Shown piece after piece: positions 1 through 6,408 of a DNA stretch of 6,677 bases. The position numbers and the translations under genes are program-made. The notes beneath the pieces were generated by a model. It was given only the letters and a program-made list of their open reading frames with translations. It was not told the origin of the DNA and searched no databases. Source of the DNA: an uncultured Prevotellaceae bacterium (GTDB taxonomy: Bacteria > Bacteroidota > Bacteroidia > Bacteroidales > Bacteroidaceae). Numbering within the stretch: position 1 is the first letter of the stretch; each line of letters starts with the position of its first letter. The stretch is from positions 1-6,677 of the forward strand of contig CAMKMK010000127.1 of NCBI GenBank assembly GCA_946413885.1. Direction: 5' to 3'.

Positions 1-521
1 TTGAGCTGGAATAGAATACCACGTTTTTTAAGATCAAGATAGTAGGCATCGTCCATGTACATATAACGCTCTGGATGAGCGAGAATGGGGGTGTAGCCGC
101 GTGACTTGATGTCCTCGAGGATGTCGCGGAAACGATAGGGGGGATTGAAGTAAGAGGTTTCTACCAAAAGATGGTCACCTTTGTTTCCCAAGGGAAGGAG
201 ATCATTGGTTGCTAATCGCTCGAGGAAGAGGTTGTCGACCATGTTCTCGGCTGCCAGATGGAGGGTGATGGGACCTTGATAGGACTGGCAGAGCTGATCA
301 AAACGCTGGTGTAGCTTATCAGGGGTATTGGGGACATCCTCCATGATGTGGGGTGTGAGCCATACCTCCTGAACGCCAAGCTCTTCGTAGCACGAGAGAA
401 TCTGGAGAGATTCTTCCATAGTCTCCACTCCATCATCCACTCCAGGAAGAACATGGCAATGCCACTCCGTGAATCCTTGGAAGATTCCACTTTTACGATA
501 GTTTTTTTTGAATAAACCCAT
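1..521 (-). CDS. PHP-type protein-tyrosine phosphatase (CpsB/YwqE family), C-terminus cut by window edge
   Basis: Predicted manganese-dependent phosphatase of the PHP fold that removes phosphate from the C-terminal tyrosines of the partner polysaccharide kinase in the cytoplasm. I translated it by hand from the ATG at 521; the frame stays open to the left edge and gives 173 residues of a family that is usually about 250. Visible motifs are HCHVLPGVDDG (metal ligands H21 and H23), TPH with H58, AAENM with E92, and LAHPERY with H149. The residue two before the first His is Glu (E19), where most relatives have Asp. The gene starts 26 nt after the stop of the wzc-like kinase, the usual kinase-phosphatase pairing, so co-transcription is very likely. 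No other start fits the conserved N-terminus better. The family call is firm; the specific substrate is inferred from the neighbour. Confidence 0.9.
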   Translation of the reverse strand, partial: MGLFKKNYRKSGIFQGFTEWHCHVLPGVDDGVETMEESLQILSCYEELGVQEVWLTPHIMEDVPNTPDKLHQRFDQLCQSYQGPITLHLAAENMVDNLFLERLATNDLLPLGNKGDHLLVETSYFNPPYRFRDILEDIKSRGYTPILAHPERYMYMDDAYYLDLKKRGILFQL

Positions 522-526
522 ATTTT

Positions 527-544
527 GACGTTATCGTTAACGTC
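527..544 (-). promoter_or_regulatory. Short perfect inverted repeat between kinase and phosphatase genes
   Basis: The sequence GACGTTA-TCGT-TAACGTC forms a 7-bp perfect stem with a 4-nt loop. It begins 3 nt after the kinase stop codon and ends 5 nt before the phosphatase ATG on the transcript. No run of U follows, so it does not look like an intrinsic terminator. It could tune translation of the phosphatase, protect or direct processing of the message, or be a DNA site. The structure is visible; its function is not known. Confidence 0.4.
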
Positions 545-547
545 GAA

Positions 548-2989
548 TTATTTCTTCTTTGACTTCTTGCTTTTGCCTCCGTACTGGTATCCATACCCGT
601 AACCATATCCATACCCGTAACCGTATCCATATCCGTAACGGCTATTTGCACTGTAAGTTCCATTGAGGATGTATGACATGTTCTTGTACTTCTTCTCCTT
701 GTATAGGTTCTCTAAAACGGGGAGCATACTACGCTCGAACAAACCAGCACGTACGATGAAGATGGTGCGGTCGGCAAACTTCTCAATAATTTGAGTATCA
801 GCTACCACTTCGATAGGAGGACAGTCGATGAAAACAAAATCATACTGAGTGCGGAACAGGTTGAGTATCTGCTCGAGACGATCACTGAAGAGCAACTCGG
901 TAGGATTGGGAGGGATGGTTCCGATGGGTACCACAGACAGATTGGGATATTCTTGGGGGTGGACAATAATGCTCTGAACATCGTCGATTGCGCCACTGAG
1001 GTAATTGCTTAAGCCAATCTCAGGAGAATCGATGAGAGCTGAGGTAGAGCCATGGCGCATGTCACCATCGATTATGATGACTTTTTTGTCCTTAATGGCT
1101 AAACTAAGAGCAGTGTTTACGCTGATGAAGGACTTACCGCTACCAGGATTGAATGAAGTGAAGAGGATAACATTGCCCTGTCCGACTTTGTTTGCCATGA
1201 ATTCCAGATTGGTACGGAGAACGCGAAATGCTTCGTTAATGACATCACGCTTGCCTGACTTAACCACAACGGATCGACTTTTTGGCACCGTTTTGCTCTT
1301 CCAGAATTGCCACCACCTGCGTCGACCTTTTCCATAGAATGGGATTTCGCCAAGGAAAGGAAGACTGAGTCCCTCCAAATCCTTACGGCCACGAATGCGA
1401 TTGTTGAATATTTCGCGTAAGTAAATAATGGCGACGGGTATAGCCATGCCTAGCAAAAAGGCTACCATTAGAATCTTGCGGCGTCCTGGTGAAGTGGGAT
1501 TCATACTGCCAATGGGAGGAGTAACGATGCGGGTATTGTAGGCAGTAAAGGCCTGGGATAATTCGTTTTCTTCACGCTTCTGGAGTAGAAATAGGTAAAG
1601 GGACTCCTTGACCTTCTGTTGTCGCTCAACAGAGAGCAGATACTTAGCTTGCTGAGGATTGGAAGTGATTTTGGCAGTACTCCGTTGCTCGCTGGCCTGA
1701 AGGCTGCGAATCTGAGTATTAAGCGAATTAATCTCGTTGTCAATGGATGTGAGGATAGCACCACGCATGGAAGCTAGATTGGCATCCATGTCCTGAACGA
1801 GAGGGTTGTTGGTACTACTGTTGGCTACCAAGCTGTTGCGTTGGAGTAACTGGGTATTGTAGGCGGTGATTTGCTGACCAATCTGAGCATTCGAGATACC
1901 TGTGTTGGCAGGGAGCAACTGATTGCTATTGGCTGCATTGGAGACAAAGTCATGTATGTAGCGAGCCATATACAACTGGTTGTTGAGACCCATTACCTGC
2001 GTATTGGCCTGTTGGGCTTGGTTCATGTACATATCTGCAGCGGACTGTAAGTCAGGAATCTGGTTCTCGCTCTTATATGAGGAAATGTCAGTATCCACAT
2101 TGCCTAATTCTTCTTCAATAACCTTCAGACGGTCGTTGATGAACTTAGAGGTGCTGACTGCAATCTGATTCTTGTCTTTCACCCAATTTTCATTGTAGAC
2201 AGAGACTAGGGTGTTGAGTACTTCTTCTGCACGTTGGATAGAAACATCCTGATATGCAAGTTGAATGATAGTGGTTTCTTCACTAAGGAGGTCAGCTCCC
2301 AATCTGCCAAGACAAGTGCCTATGCTTCCCAACATGCTGTTACGAGTGATGTAAATGGTACGATCCTCATTGTCCTCCTTTTTGAAATATGGAGAGGTTT
2401 CAACACAAACTTTTCCAATAGGAGTGGAGATGGTGGCACCCAATTGGCCTTTAACCTTAACATCCTCATCAATTTCTTCTTCACCACTTACAACAAACTT
2501 AGAGAGGGTAAGATCTTTTCCCTTGCTGATATGAAGGGTAAATGAACATCTCTTGTTGTCGGGGAAATCTGGTATAGTGACTTTGATGGGAAGATTATTT
2601 CCATAGAGGGTGTTAATATGGAAGGTACCATCCTCAGTGTAATTCATTTCAAGATTAAGTCGTTTGATTACCTCAAGAATAAGAGCGGGAGATTTCATGA
2701 ATTCCAACTCGTTATAGACGTTAGTGTAGTTGTTGAACATACCCAAATCAACAGCTGTATTGAGTTGAGATGATAAAGAACGACTACGGCCAGCACCTTC
2801 CTCCTTAATGAGAATTGTCTCTGAACGGGTATATAGTGGAGGGGTCGTAAGAATATAATAGATAGCACCTCCTAAACATATTGCAAGTGAAAGGATAAAC
2901 CATCTCCAACGGGCTAAGCATTGCATGAAAAGACCTCGGATGTCTAAGGTGCTTTCAATGTTTTCTACATTATTTCTATCGATTGCCAT
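548..2989 (-). CDS. wzc: Wzc-like polysaccharide co-polymerase / tyrosine autokinase
   Basis: Inner-membrane protein of 813 residues that should control chain length and export of an exopolysaccharide or capsule through cycles of tyrosine phosphorylation. It has the full bacterial BY-kinase layout: an N-terminal Wzz-type segment with a first membrane helix at about 29-48; a long periplasmic region (about 50-500) rich in Gln, Asn and Ser and probably coiled-coil; a proline-containing stretch (GSMNPTSPG); a second membrane helix at about 505-525; and a cytoplasmic kinase domain. Kinase motifs are EAFRVLR at 586-592 (the ExxRxxR oligomerisation motif), Walker A with GSGKS ending at S620 (K619), Walker A' IDGDMRHG (D641, D643), and Walker B FVFIDCPP (D722). 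The tail carries ten alternating tyrosines (785-803) and a KSKKSKKK end. The ATG at 2989 lies 47 nt after the wza-like gene and has no obvious Shine-Dalgarno sequence, as is common in Bacteroidetes. Kinase and transport domains are fused in one chain, as in proteobacterial Wzc. Confidence 0.95.
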   Translation of the reverse strand: MAIDRNNVENIESTLDIRGLFMQCLARWRWFILSLAICLGGAIYYILTTPPLYTRSETILIKEEGAGRSRSLSSQLNTAVDLGMFNNYTNVYNELEFMKSPALILEVIKRLNLEMNYTEDGTFHINTLYGNNLPIKVTIPDFPDNKRCSFTLHISKGKDLTLSKFVVSGEEEIDEDVKVKGQLGATISTPIGKVCVETSPYFKKEDNEDRTIYITRNSMLGSIGTCLGRLGADLLSEETTIIQLAYQDVSIQRAEEVLNTLVSVYNENWVKDKNQIAVSTSKFINDRLKVIEEELGNVDTDISSYKSENQIPDLQSAADMYMNQAQQANTQVMGLNNQLYMARYIHDFVSNAANSNQLLPANTGISNAQIGQQITAYNTQLLQRNSLVANSSTNNPLVQDMDANLASMRGAILTSIDNEINSLNTQIRSLQASEQRSTAKITSNPQQAKYLLSVERQQKVKESLYLFLLQKREENELSQAFTAYNTRIVTPPIGSMNPTSPGRRKILMVAFLLGMAIPVAIIYLREIFNNRIRGRKDLEGLSLPFLGEIPFYGKGRRRWWQFWKSKTVPKSRSVVVKSGKRDVINEAFRVLRTNLEFMANKVGQGNVILFTSFNPGSGKSFISVNTALSLAIKDKKVIIIDGDMRHGSTSALIDSPEIGLSNYLSGAIDDVQSIIVHPQEYPNLSVVPIGTIPPNPTELLFSDRLEQILNLFRTQYDFVFIDCPPIEVVADTQIIEKFADRTIFIVRAGLFERSMLPVLENLYKEKKYKNMSYILNGTYSANSRYGYGYGYGYGYGYGYGYQYGGKSKKSKKK
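587..637 (-). repeat. Tandem repeat encoding the (Tyr-Gly)n tail of the kinase
   Basis: Eight Tyr-Gly pairs followed by Tyr-Gln-Tyr-Gly-Gly are encoded by 6-bp units. Above these is an 18-bp period: positions 591-608 and 609-626 differ at a single base (A at 605, G at 623), and a third, degenerate copy begins at 627. The near identity of the 18-mers, despite free choice of Tyr and Gly codons, suggests recent duplication by slippage. Length changes in multiples of 6 bp keep the reading frame and would alter the number of phosphorylatable tyrosines. Confidence 0.85.
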
Positions 2990-3036
2990 TTTTCTGTGTT
3001 TTTTTATTTGTCTGTTAAAAGTGTTTTTGAATCACC

Positions 3037-3858
3037 TTATTTCGTGAGGTTTACAACAAGTACTGCGATGGATGTGAGCAATGAGGTTACAGAAATCCAG
3101 AAGGAAGTACTGCGGACATTATTGCCATTGACGGTAGACTGTCGAATTCTATGATCGTTAGGTTCTACATATACGATATCCTTCTGCTGGAGATAATAGA
3201 CAGGAGAAGAATAGAGGTTATAAGCTGAAGTGAGATCGAGGGTATAGATGTCTTTCTTTCCATTGTTCTCGCGAAAGACGGTAACGTTCTGGCGCTTACC
3301 ATTGATGGTGAGGTCACCTGCCATACTGATGGCATCCAAGATGGATATTTTATCTTGATCTATCGTAAAACGACCAGGGTGAGCCACTTCACCCAAAACG
3401 GACACATAAAGATTGGCAAACTCGACCGTAACAACGGGATCATTGACCAATTGGTTCTCAATCAATTTTCCTTTGATAAGTTTTGCAATTTCCTCTCGTT
3501 GCATGCCTGCGACATGGATTGCACCTAATTGGGGGAAGTCAATATTCCCTTCATTGTCTACTGTATAGCAGGAAATTTGTTGACTGGTAGTCAGGTTGCT
3601 AGTTCTCTCTGTAGCTCCAATACGGTTGGTGTAAACTGGCAGGTTGAACATGTTGGCTAATTCTGGGTTCTTGCTATTGACAATGATAGACAATTTGTCG
3701 GATGGCTGAACTTTGATGACTTGTTGATTAAGTACCTGGATAGAGGATCCGTCTTCTCTATCCTGAAAATAAGCAACGTCCTTAGGGGTGCTGCATGCAG
3801 CTAACGCAAGTGCCATCACTATAGCACCTGCAAATCTCGTTAATAAATTTGATCTCAT
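3037..3858 (-). CDS. wza: Wza-like polysaccharide export lipoprotein (Poly_export + SLBB)
   Basis: Predicted outer-membrane lipoprotein of 273 residues that forms the export pore for the polysaccharide, working with the kinase encoded next. The N-terminus is a lipoprotein signal peptide with lipobox LAAC and Cys22. A Poly_export domain covers roughly 46-147 (including VQPSDKLSIIV and the FPQLGAIHVAGMQREEIAKLI stretch around 108-128). One SLBB domain covers about 150-232 (VSVLGEVAHPGRF, then ILDAISMAGD). A hydrophobic segment at about 252-271 closes the protein and may be the membrane-spanning helix that builds the channel in Wza-type octamers. It is shorter than E. coli Wza (379 residues), as is typical of Bacteroidetes homologues with a single SLBB. 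It is the first gene after the promoter in the 238-bp gap. The ATG at 3858 gives a normal signal peptide and overlaps the stop of a possible leader ORF. Confidence 0.93.
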   Translation of the reverse strand: MRSNLLTRFAGAIVMALALAACSTPKDVAYFQDREDGSSIQVLNQQVIKVQPSDKLSIIVNSKNPELANMFNLPVYTNRIGATERTSNLTTSQQISCYTVDNEGNIDFPQLGAIHVAGMQREEIAKLIKGKLIENQLVNDPVVTVEFANLYVSVLGEVAHPGRFTIDQDKISILDAISMAGDLTINGKRQNVTVFRENNGKKDIYTLDLTSAYNLYSSPVYYLQQKDIVYVEPNDHRIRQSTVNGNNVRSTSFWISVTSLLTSIAVLVVNLTK

Positions 3859-3955
3859 TTGTATTTAATGTTATTTTTGTTCAGTTTTTGGTTTATGGAA
3901 TCAAAATCTTTACCCCAAAGGGGCGAAATGGACGATGAACCCATATTTAGCCGTG
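3859..3955 (-). promoter_or_regulatory. Leader of the polysaccharide operon, with a possible short ORF
   Basis: Transcription from the box at 3956-3963 should begin near 3948-3952, giving a leader of about 90 nt. An ATG at 3944 opens a 29-codon frame (starting MGSSSISPLWGKDFDS and ending NNIKYK) that stops with TGA at 3855-3857. That stop shares bases with the ATG of the export gene (ATGA overlap). A small CCCC-AAA-GGGG stem at 3913-3923 lies inside this frame. No strong ribosome-binding site is seen, and the leader is A-rich just before 3858. The short frame may be chance; it is listed as a candidate, not as an established gene. Confidence 0.3.
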
Positions 3956-3990
3956 CAAAGGTACGGAAAATTAATTAATTTTCCATCAAT
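3956..3990 (-). promoter_or_regulatory. Bacteroidetes-type promoter for the polysaccharide operon
   Basis: On the minus strand TACCTTTG (3963 down to 3956) is an exact match to the Bacteroides -7 consensus TAnnTTTG. ATTG at 3990 down to 3987 is a near match to the -33 TTTG box, with a spacer of 23 nt, slightly longer than the usual 19-21. T-rich DNA lies upstream. The position, about 95 nt before the first gene of the operon, fits. The -7 box is well supported; the -33 assignment is tentative. Confidence 0.7.
3965..3984. promoter_or_regulatory. Perfect 20-bp palindrome in the promoter spacer (candidate operator)
   Basis: GGAAAATTAATTAATTTTCC reads the same on both strands over all 20 bases. 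It fills the interval between the -7 box (one base away) and the tentative -33 box, a position where a bound dimer would block or modulate RNA polymerase. A second, 12-bp palindrome, TTTTTGCAAAAA, lies just upstream at 3990-4001. The core is AT-rich, so chance is not excluded, but the GG/CC ends extend the symmetry beyond a simple A/T run. Confidence 0.45.
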
Positions 3991-4096
3991 TTTTGCAAAA
4001 AATGCGACAACAAAACAAAAAACTGGTAAAACTATTTAAATGAAGTGATTCCATTGATGTTTTTGTGGCAGCATTTATGACATCAAAAACACAATT

Positions 4097-4630
4097 CTAC
4101 CTTTGGATTGGAAGAACAGTGGCACGAGAATTAGTGATGGTGTCGCGTTGCCAAACAGGATGAGGATAGGTGGCGGACGTGGTGTGGCTGAGGTTTAACA
4201 AGGGAATATCTTCCTCTTCATCCTCAGGCTTGATGGGCGAAAGGTTCTTATTTCCTTGGTTGGGTGTAATCTCGCACGAGCAGAAGCCTGCACGAAGGAT
4301 GCCAAGCTGGGATGCGGCAGCTCGACTGAGATCGAGGATGTAACGTTTGGAATAAGGTCCACGATCAGTAACGGTGACAATGACTTCCTTGCCGTTGGAA
4401 AGGTTTTTGACTCGAAGTTTGGTGCCAAAAGGAAATTTGCGATGCGCACACGTAAGGCTGTCGCGATGATACCTCTGTCCATTACTCATGCGATTCCCAT
4501 GTAGCCTGTCGCTGTAGTAGGATGCCTTTCCTCGTATCACTTCCTGTGCCACAATATCCTGAGACACAAAGAGTAGGAAGCTGAAAAGGAACAACTGTGA
4601 GAGTGTCTTTATTCGAGTCTTTTGTGGCAT
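4097..4630 (-). CDS. rlpA: RlpA-like septal ring / cell-wall protein with double-psi beta-barrel
   Basis: Secreted protein of 177 residues related to RlpA, a lytic transglycosylase that in some bacteria cleaves peptide-free glycan strands at the septum. A signal peptide covers about residues 1-28 (hydrophobic LFLFSFLLFV, cleavage near VAQ-E). The double-psi beta-barrel domain runs from about 34 to 122, with GKASYYS, the TCAHRKFPFGT motif (H63), VTVTDRGPYSKR (D89) and ILDLSRAAASQLGI, all hallmarks of the family. The last 50 residues are low in conserved features and there is no SPOR domain, unlike E. coli RlpA, so septal glycan targeting is not evident. There is no lipobox: the signal peptide looks like type I rather than lipoprotein. 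The gene follows mnmA by 30 nt and is probably co-transcribed with it. Domain assignment is firm; enzymatic activity is inferred. Confidence 0.88.
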   Translation of the reverse strand: MPQKTRIKTLSQLFLFSFLLFVSQDIVAQEVIRGKASYYSDRLHGNRMSNGQRYHRDSLTCAHRKFPFGTKLRVKNLSNGKEVIVTVTDRGPYSKRYILDLSRAAASQLGILRAGFCSCEITPNQGNKNLSPIKPEDEEEDIPLLNLSHTTSATYPHPVWQRDTITNSRATVLPIQR

Positions 4631-4660
4631 TTTATTTCAGTTAAGGGTAAAGGGACAGGC

Positions 4661-5737
4661 TCAGTAATCTTTATAGATGGCAATCTCGCCGCTACCGTAA
4701 CAAATACGAGCCTGATCATCGTAGATGCAACCAAACTGGCCAGGAGCAATGCCTTGAATGGGCAAGTCGCTGTGGATGTGGTAACCTTTTTCGTCGAGGG
4801 AAATCACACCAGGCAGGAAGTGATCCACGTGACGTATCTTGAACTGGATAGGTACCTCAAAAGGTGCCTCGTGCCAAGGATTCTGTGTAATGAAGTGCAT
4901 GTCGGCCAAGCGGAAATCATGACCGTATTGGAGTTGCGTGTCCCATCCGTGAGCCACGAAGATGATGTTCTTCTTGACATTTTTTTTCACCACGAACCAG
5001 GGTCCACCTCCCAAGCCGAGACCTTTTCGCTGGCCAATGGTATGGAACCAGAATCCCTGATGATGGCCAACGACCTTGCCTGTCTCGATATCGATGACCT
5101 TCCCTTCACGCTCACCCATGAATTTGCGAAGGAAATCGTTGTAGTTGATTTTGCCTAAGAAGCAGATGCCTTGGCTGTCTTTACGGCGTGCGCTGGGCAA
5201 TTTGGCATCGAGGGCAATCTGACGCACTTCTTCCTTCATGAGATGACCGATGGGGAAGAGGGTATGCTGGAGCTGGTCGTAATTGAGCTGGGCAAGGAAA
5301 TCGGTCTGGTCCTTGATGGGGTCCTTGGCTGTACCCAGCCATACCTTGCCATCTTCTTCCACACGAGTCGCATAGTGACCAGTCGCTATCTTGTCGTACT
5401 GGTATCCTATCTTCTGTTCGAAGGCACCAAACTTGATGAGGCGATTGCACATGACATCAGGATTGGGAGTAAGGCCTTGCTTGACGCGTTCGATGGTATA
5501 ACCCACTACCTGATCCCAGTATTCTTGTTGCAAGTCAGTCACTTCGAGACGGAGTCCATACTTACGGGCGGTGGCTTGGGAGAGTTCGATGTCTTCTTCG
5601 GCACTGCAGCTGCTGTCCTCACCCTCCATACCTATTTTTATATAATGAAGGTCAGGCTTGTAGCCTTGCTCGCACAGCAGGTGGACAACCACCGCACTGT
5701 CTACTCCGCCAGATATCAGTACTGCTAAACTCTCCAT
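4661..5737 (-). CDS. mnmA: tRNA-specific 2-thiouridylase MnmA
   Basis: Cytoplasmic enzyme of 358 residues that adenylates and then thiolates uridine 34 of tRNAs for Lys, Glu and Gln, which supports accurate decoding of A/G-ending codons. The N-terminal PP-loop is SGGVDSA at 9-15. The two expected catalytic cysteines are present: C97 in NPDVMCNRLIKFG and C192 in DSQGICFLG; in the family the first attacks as a nucleophile and the second carries the persulfide sulfur. ATGHYA at 118-123, FHTIGQRKGLGLGGG in the middle domain, and APGQFGCIYD near the end complete the signature. Length is close to the 368 residues of the E. coli enzyme. The ATG at 5737 places the PP-loop at the usual distance from the start. 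Long open frames on the opposite strand of this gene are shadows. It sits between a lipoprotein gene and rlpA with no functional link I can see. Confidence 0.96.
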   Translation of the reverse strand: MESLAVLISGGVDSAVVVHLLCEQGYKPDLHYIKIGMEGEDSSCSAEEDIELSQATARKYGLRLEVTDLQQEYWDQVVGYTIERVKQGLTPNPDVMCNRLIKFGAFEQKIGYQYDKIATGHYATRVEEDGKVWLGTAKDPIKDQTDFLAQLNYDQLQHTLFPIGHLMKEEVRQIALDAKLPSARRKDSQGICFLGKINYNDFLRKFMGEREGKVIDIETGKVVGHHQGFWFHTIGQRKGLGLGGGPWFVVKKNVKKNIIFVAHGWDTQLQYGHDFRLADMHFITQNPWHEAPFEVPIQFKIRHVDHFLPGVISLDEKGYHIHSDLPIQGIAPGQFGCIYDDQARICYGSGEIAIYKDY

Positions 5738-5796
5738 CTAAGTCAGTTCCTGTTTTACGTGTAAAATGAATCTATTCCTGCCCATAGAAAGAAACG

Positions 5797-6408
5797 TTAG
5801 GGTGTGAAATCATATCTTTTGGGTCCTTTGAACGTCTGGATGACAAGCGTGATGGTATCGGCTGCATCGTATTCTGGGATACTGTCTAAAGGAATGCTGG
5901 CATAGACGGTTTGGGTGTATGAAAGGGGATCGTCTCCTTGGCGATGATGGAGGCTCAGATAGGTATGCTGAGGAAGAATGCTGTCAGTAATGAAACCCCA
6001 ATATTGAGTACCGCCTTGGGTGAGGGGATTGAGGTGGAGGTTGATGAAATGGCCACGACGCCATGCGCTGACAACTTCCGTTGGATCACGTTGCGCACAA
6101 GCGAGGCTGTCGCGCAGGAAATGTGCGCCATGCAACTGGTAAACCCTGGCTTGCTTCCCTTCTGGCACAAAGCCGCACACCACACGATAAAGTGCATTGC
6201 GGTGGTATCCCTCGAGCAGGTTGGAAATCTGGTAGGTCTGATTGTCATCTGTAGTGAAGGACTTCATGACGCCTGATTCGTTGGATATCATGTTGGCGAA
6301 CTCTGTAATGATGCTGGGATAAGTGTCGTCATCGTCAGAGGAGCATCCCGTCAGAGCGCTAAAGAGAAAGAGGGTGATGCACGTGGAAAAGAAATTGAAC
6401 CATTTCAT
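5797..6408 (-). CDS. Surface lipoprotein, NigD-like
   Basis: Predicted lipoprotein of 203 residues. I place the start at the ATG at 6408, which overlaps the upstream stop as ATGA and gives a clean type II signal peptide: MKWFNF, a hydrophobic run, then lipobox LTGC with Cys22. An upstream TTG at 6438 would add ten residues, including RRR, and is less likely. Directly after the cysteine comes SSDDDD, which resembles the acidic lipoprotein export signal that sends Bacteroidetes lipoproteins to the cell surface. The rest has no transmembrane segment. The middle (DDNQTYQISN, ALYRVVCGFVPEG) and the end (VYASIPLDSIPEYDAADTIT, then IQTFKGPKRYDF) resemble the OB-like and beta-sandwich domains of NigD-like proteins. 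The family call rests on recalled pattern rather than a search, and the biochemical role of the family is not established. It could instead be an unrelated beta-rich lipoprotein. Confidence 0.75.
   Translation of the reverse strand: MKWFNFFSTCITLFLFSALTGCSSDDDDTYPSIITEFANMISNESGVMKSFTTDDNQTYQISNLLEGYHRNALYRVVCGFVPEGKQARVYQLHGAHFLRDSLACAQRDPTEVVSAWRRGHFINLHLNPLTQGGTQYWGFITDSILPQHTYLSLHHRQGDDPLSYTQTVYASIPLDSIPEYDAADTITLVIQTFKGPKRYDFTP

Noticed and set aside
212..490. 92-residue open frame on the minus strand inside the phosphatase region
   Set aside because: It is out of frame with the phosphatase, which has an intact reading frame from 521 to the left edge with the family motifs. The 92-residue product is Ser-rich and resembles no family.
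4058..4091. Inverted repeat TGTTTTTG...CAAAAACA just after the rlpA stop, considered as a terminator
   Set aside because: The stem is 8 bp and almost all A-T, the loop is 18 nt, competing pairings exist, and no U-run follows on the transcript. It is too weak to call a terminator, though the rlpA transcript must end somewhere in this gap or read through.
4622..5728. Two long open frames (178 and 185 residues) on the plus strand opposite mnmA
   Set aside because: They lie wholly antisense to a gene with complete MnmA motifs and show no recognisable domain. They reflect the codon composition of mnmA on the other strand.
5753..5766. TTTTAC-GT-GTAAAA near-palindrome upstream of mnmA
   Set aside because: The stem is six bases and AT-rich with a 2-nt centre, and no TAnnTTTG box is nearby. 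It is compatible with chance in a short intergenic gap.
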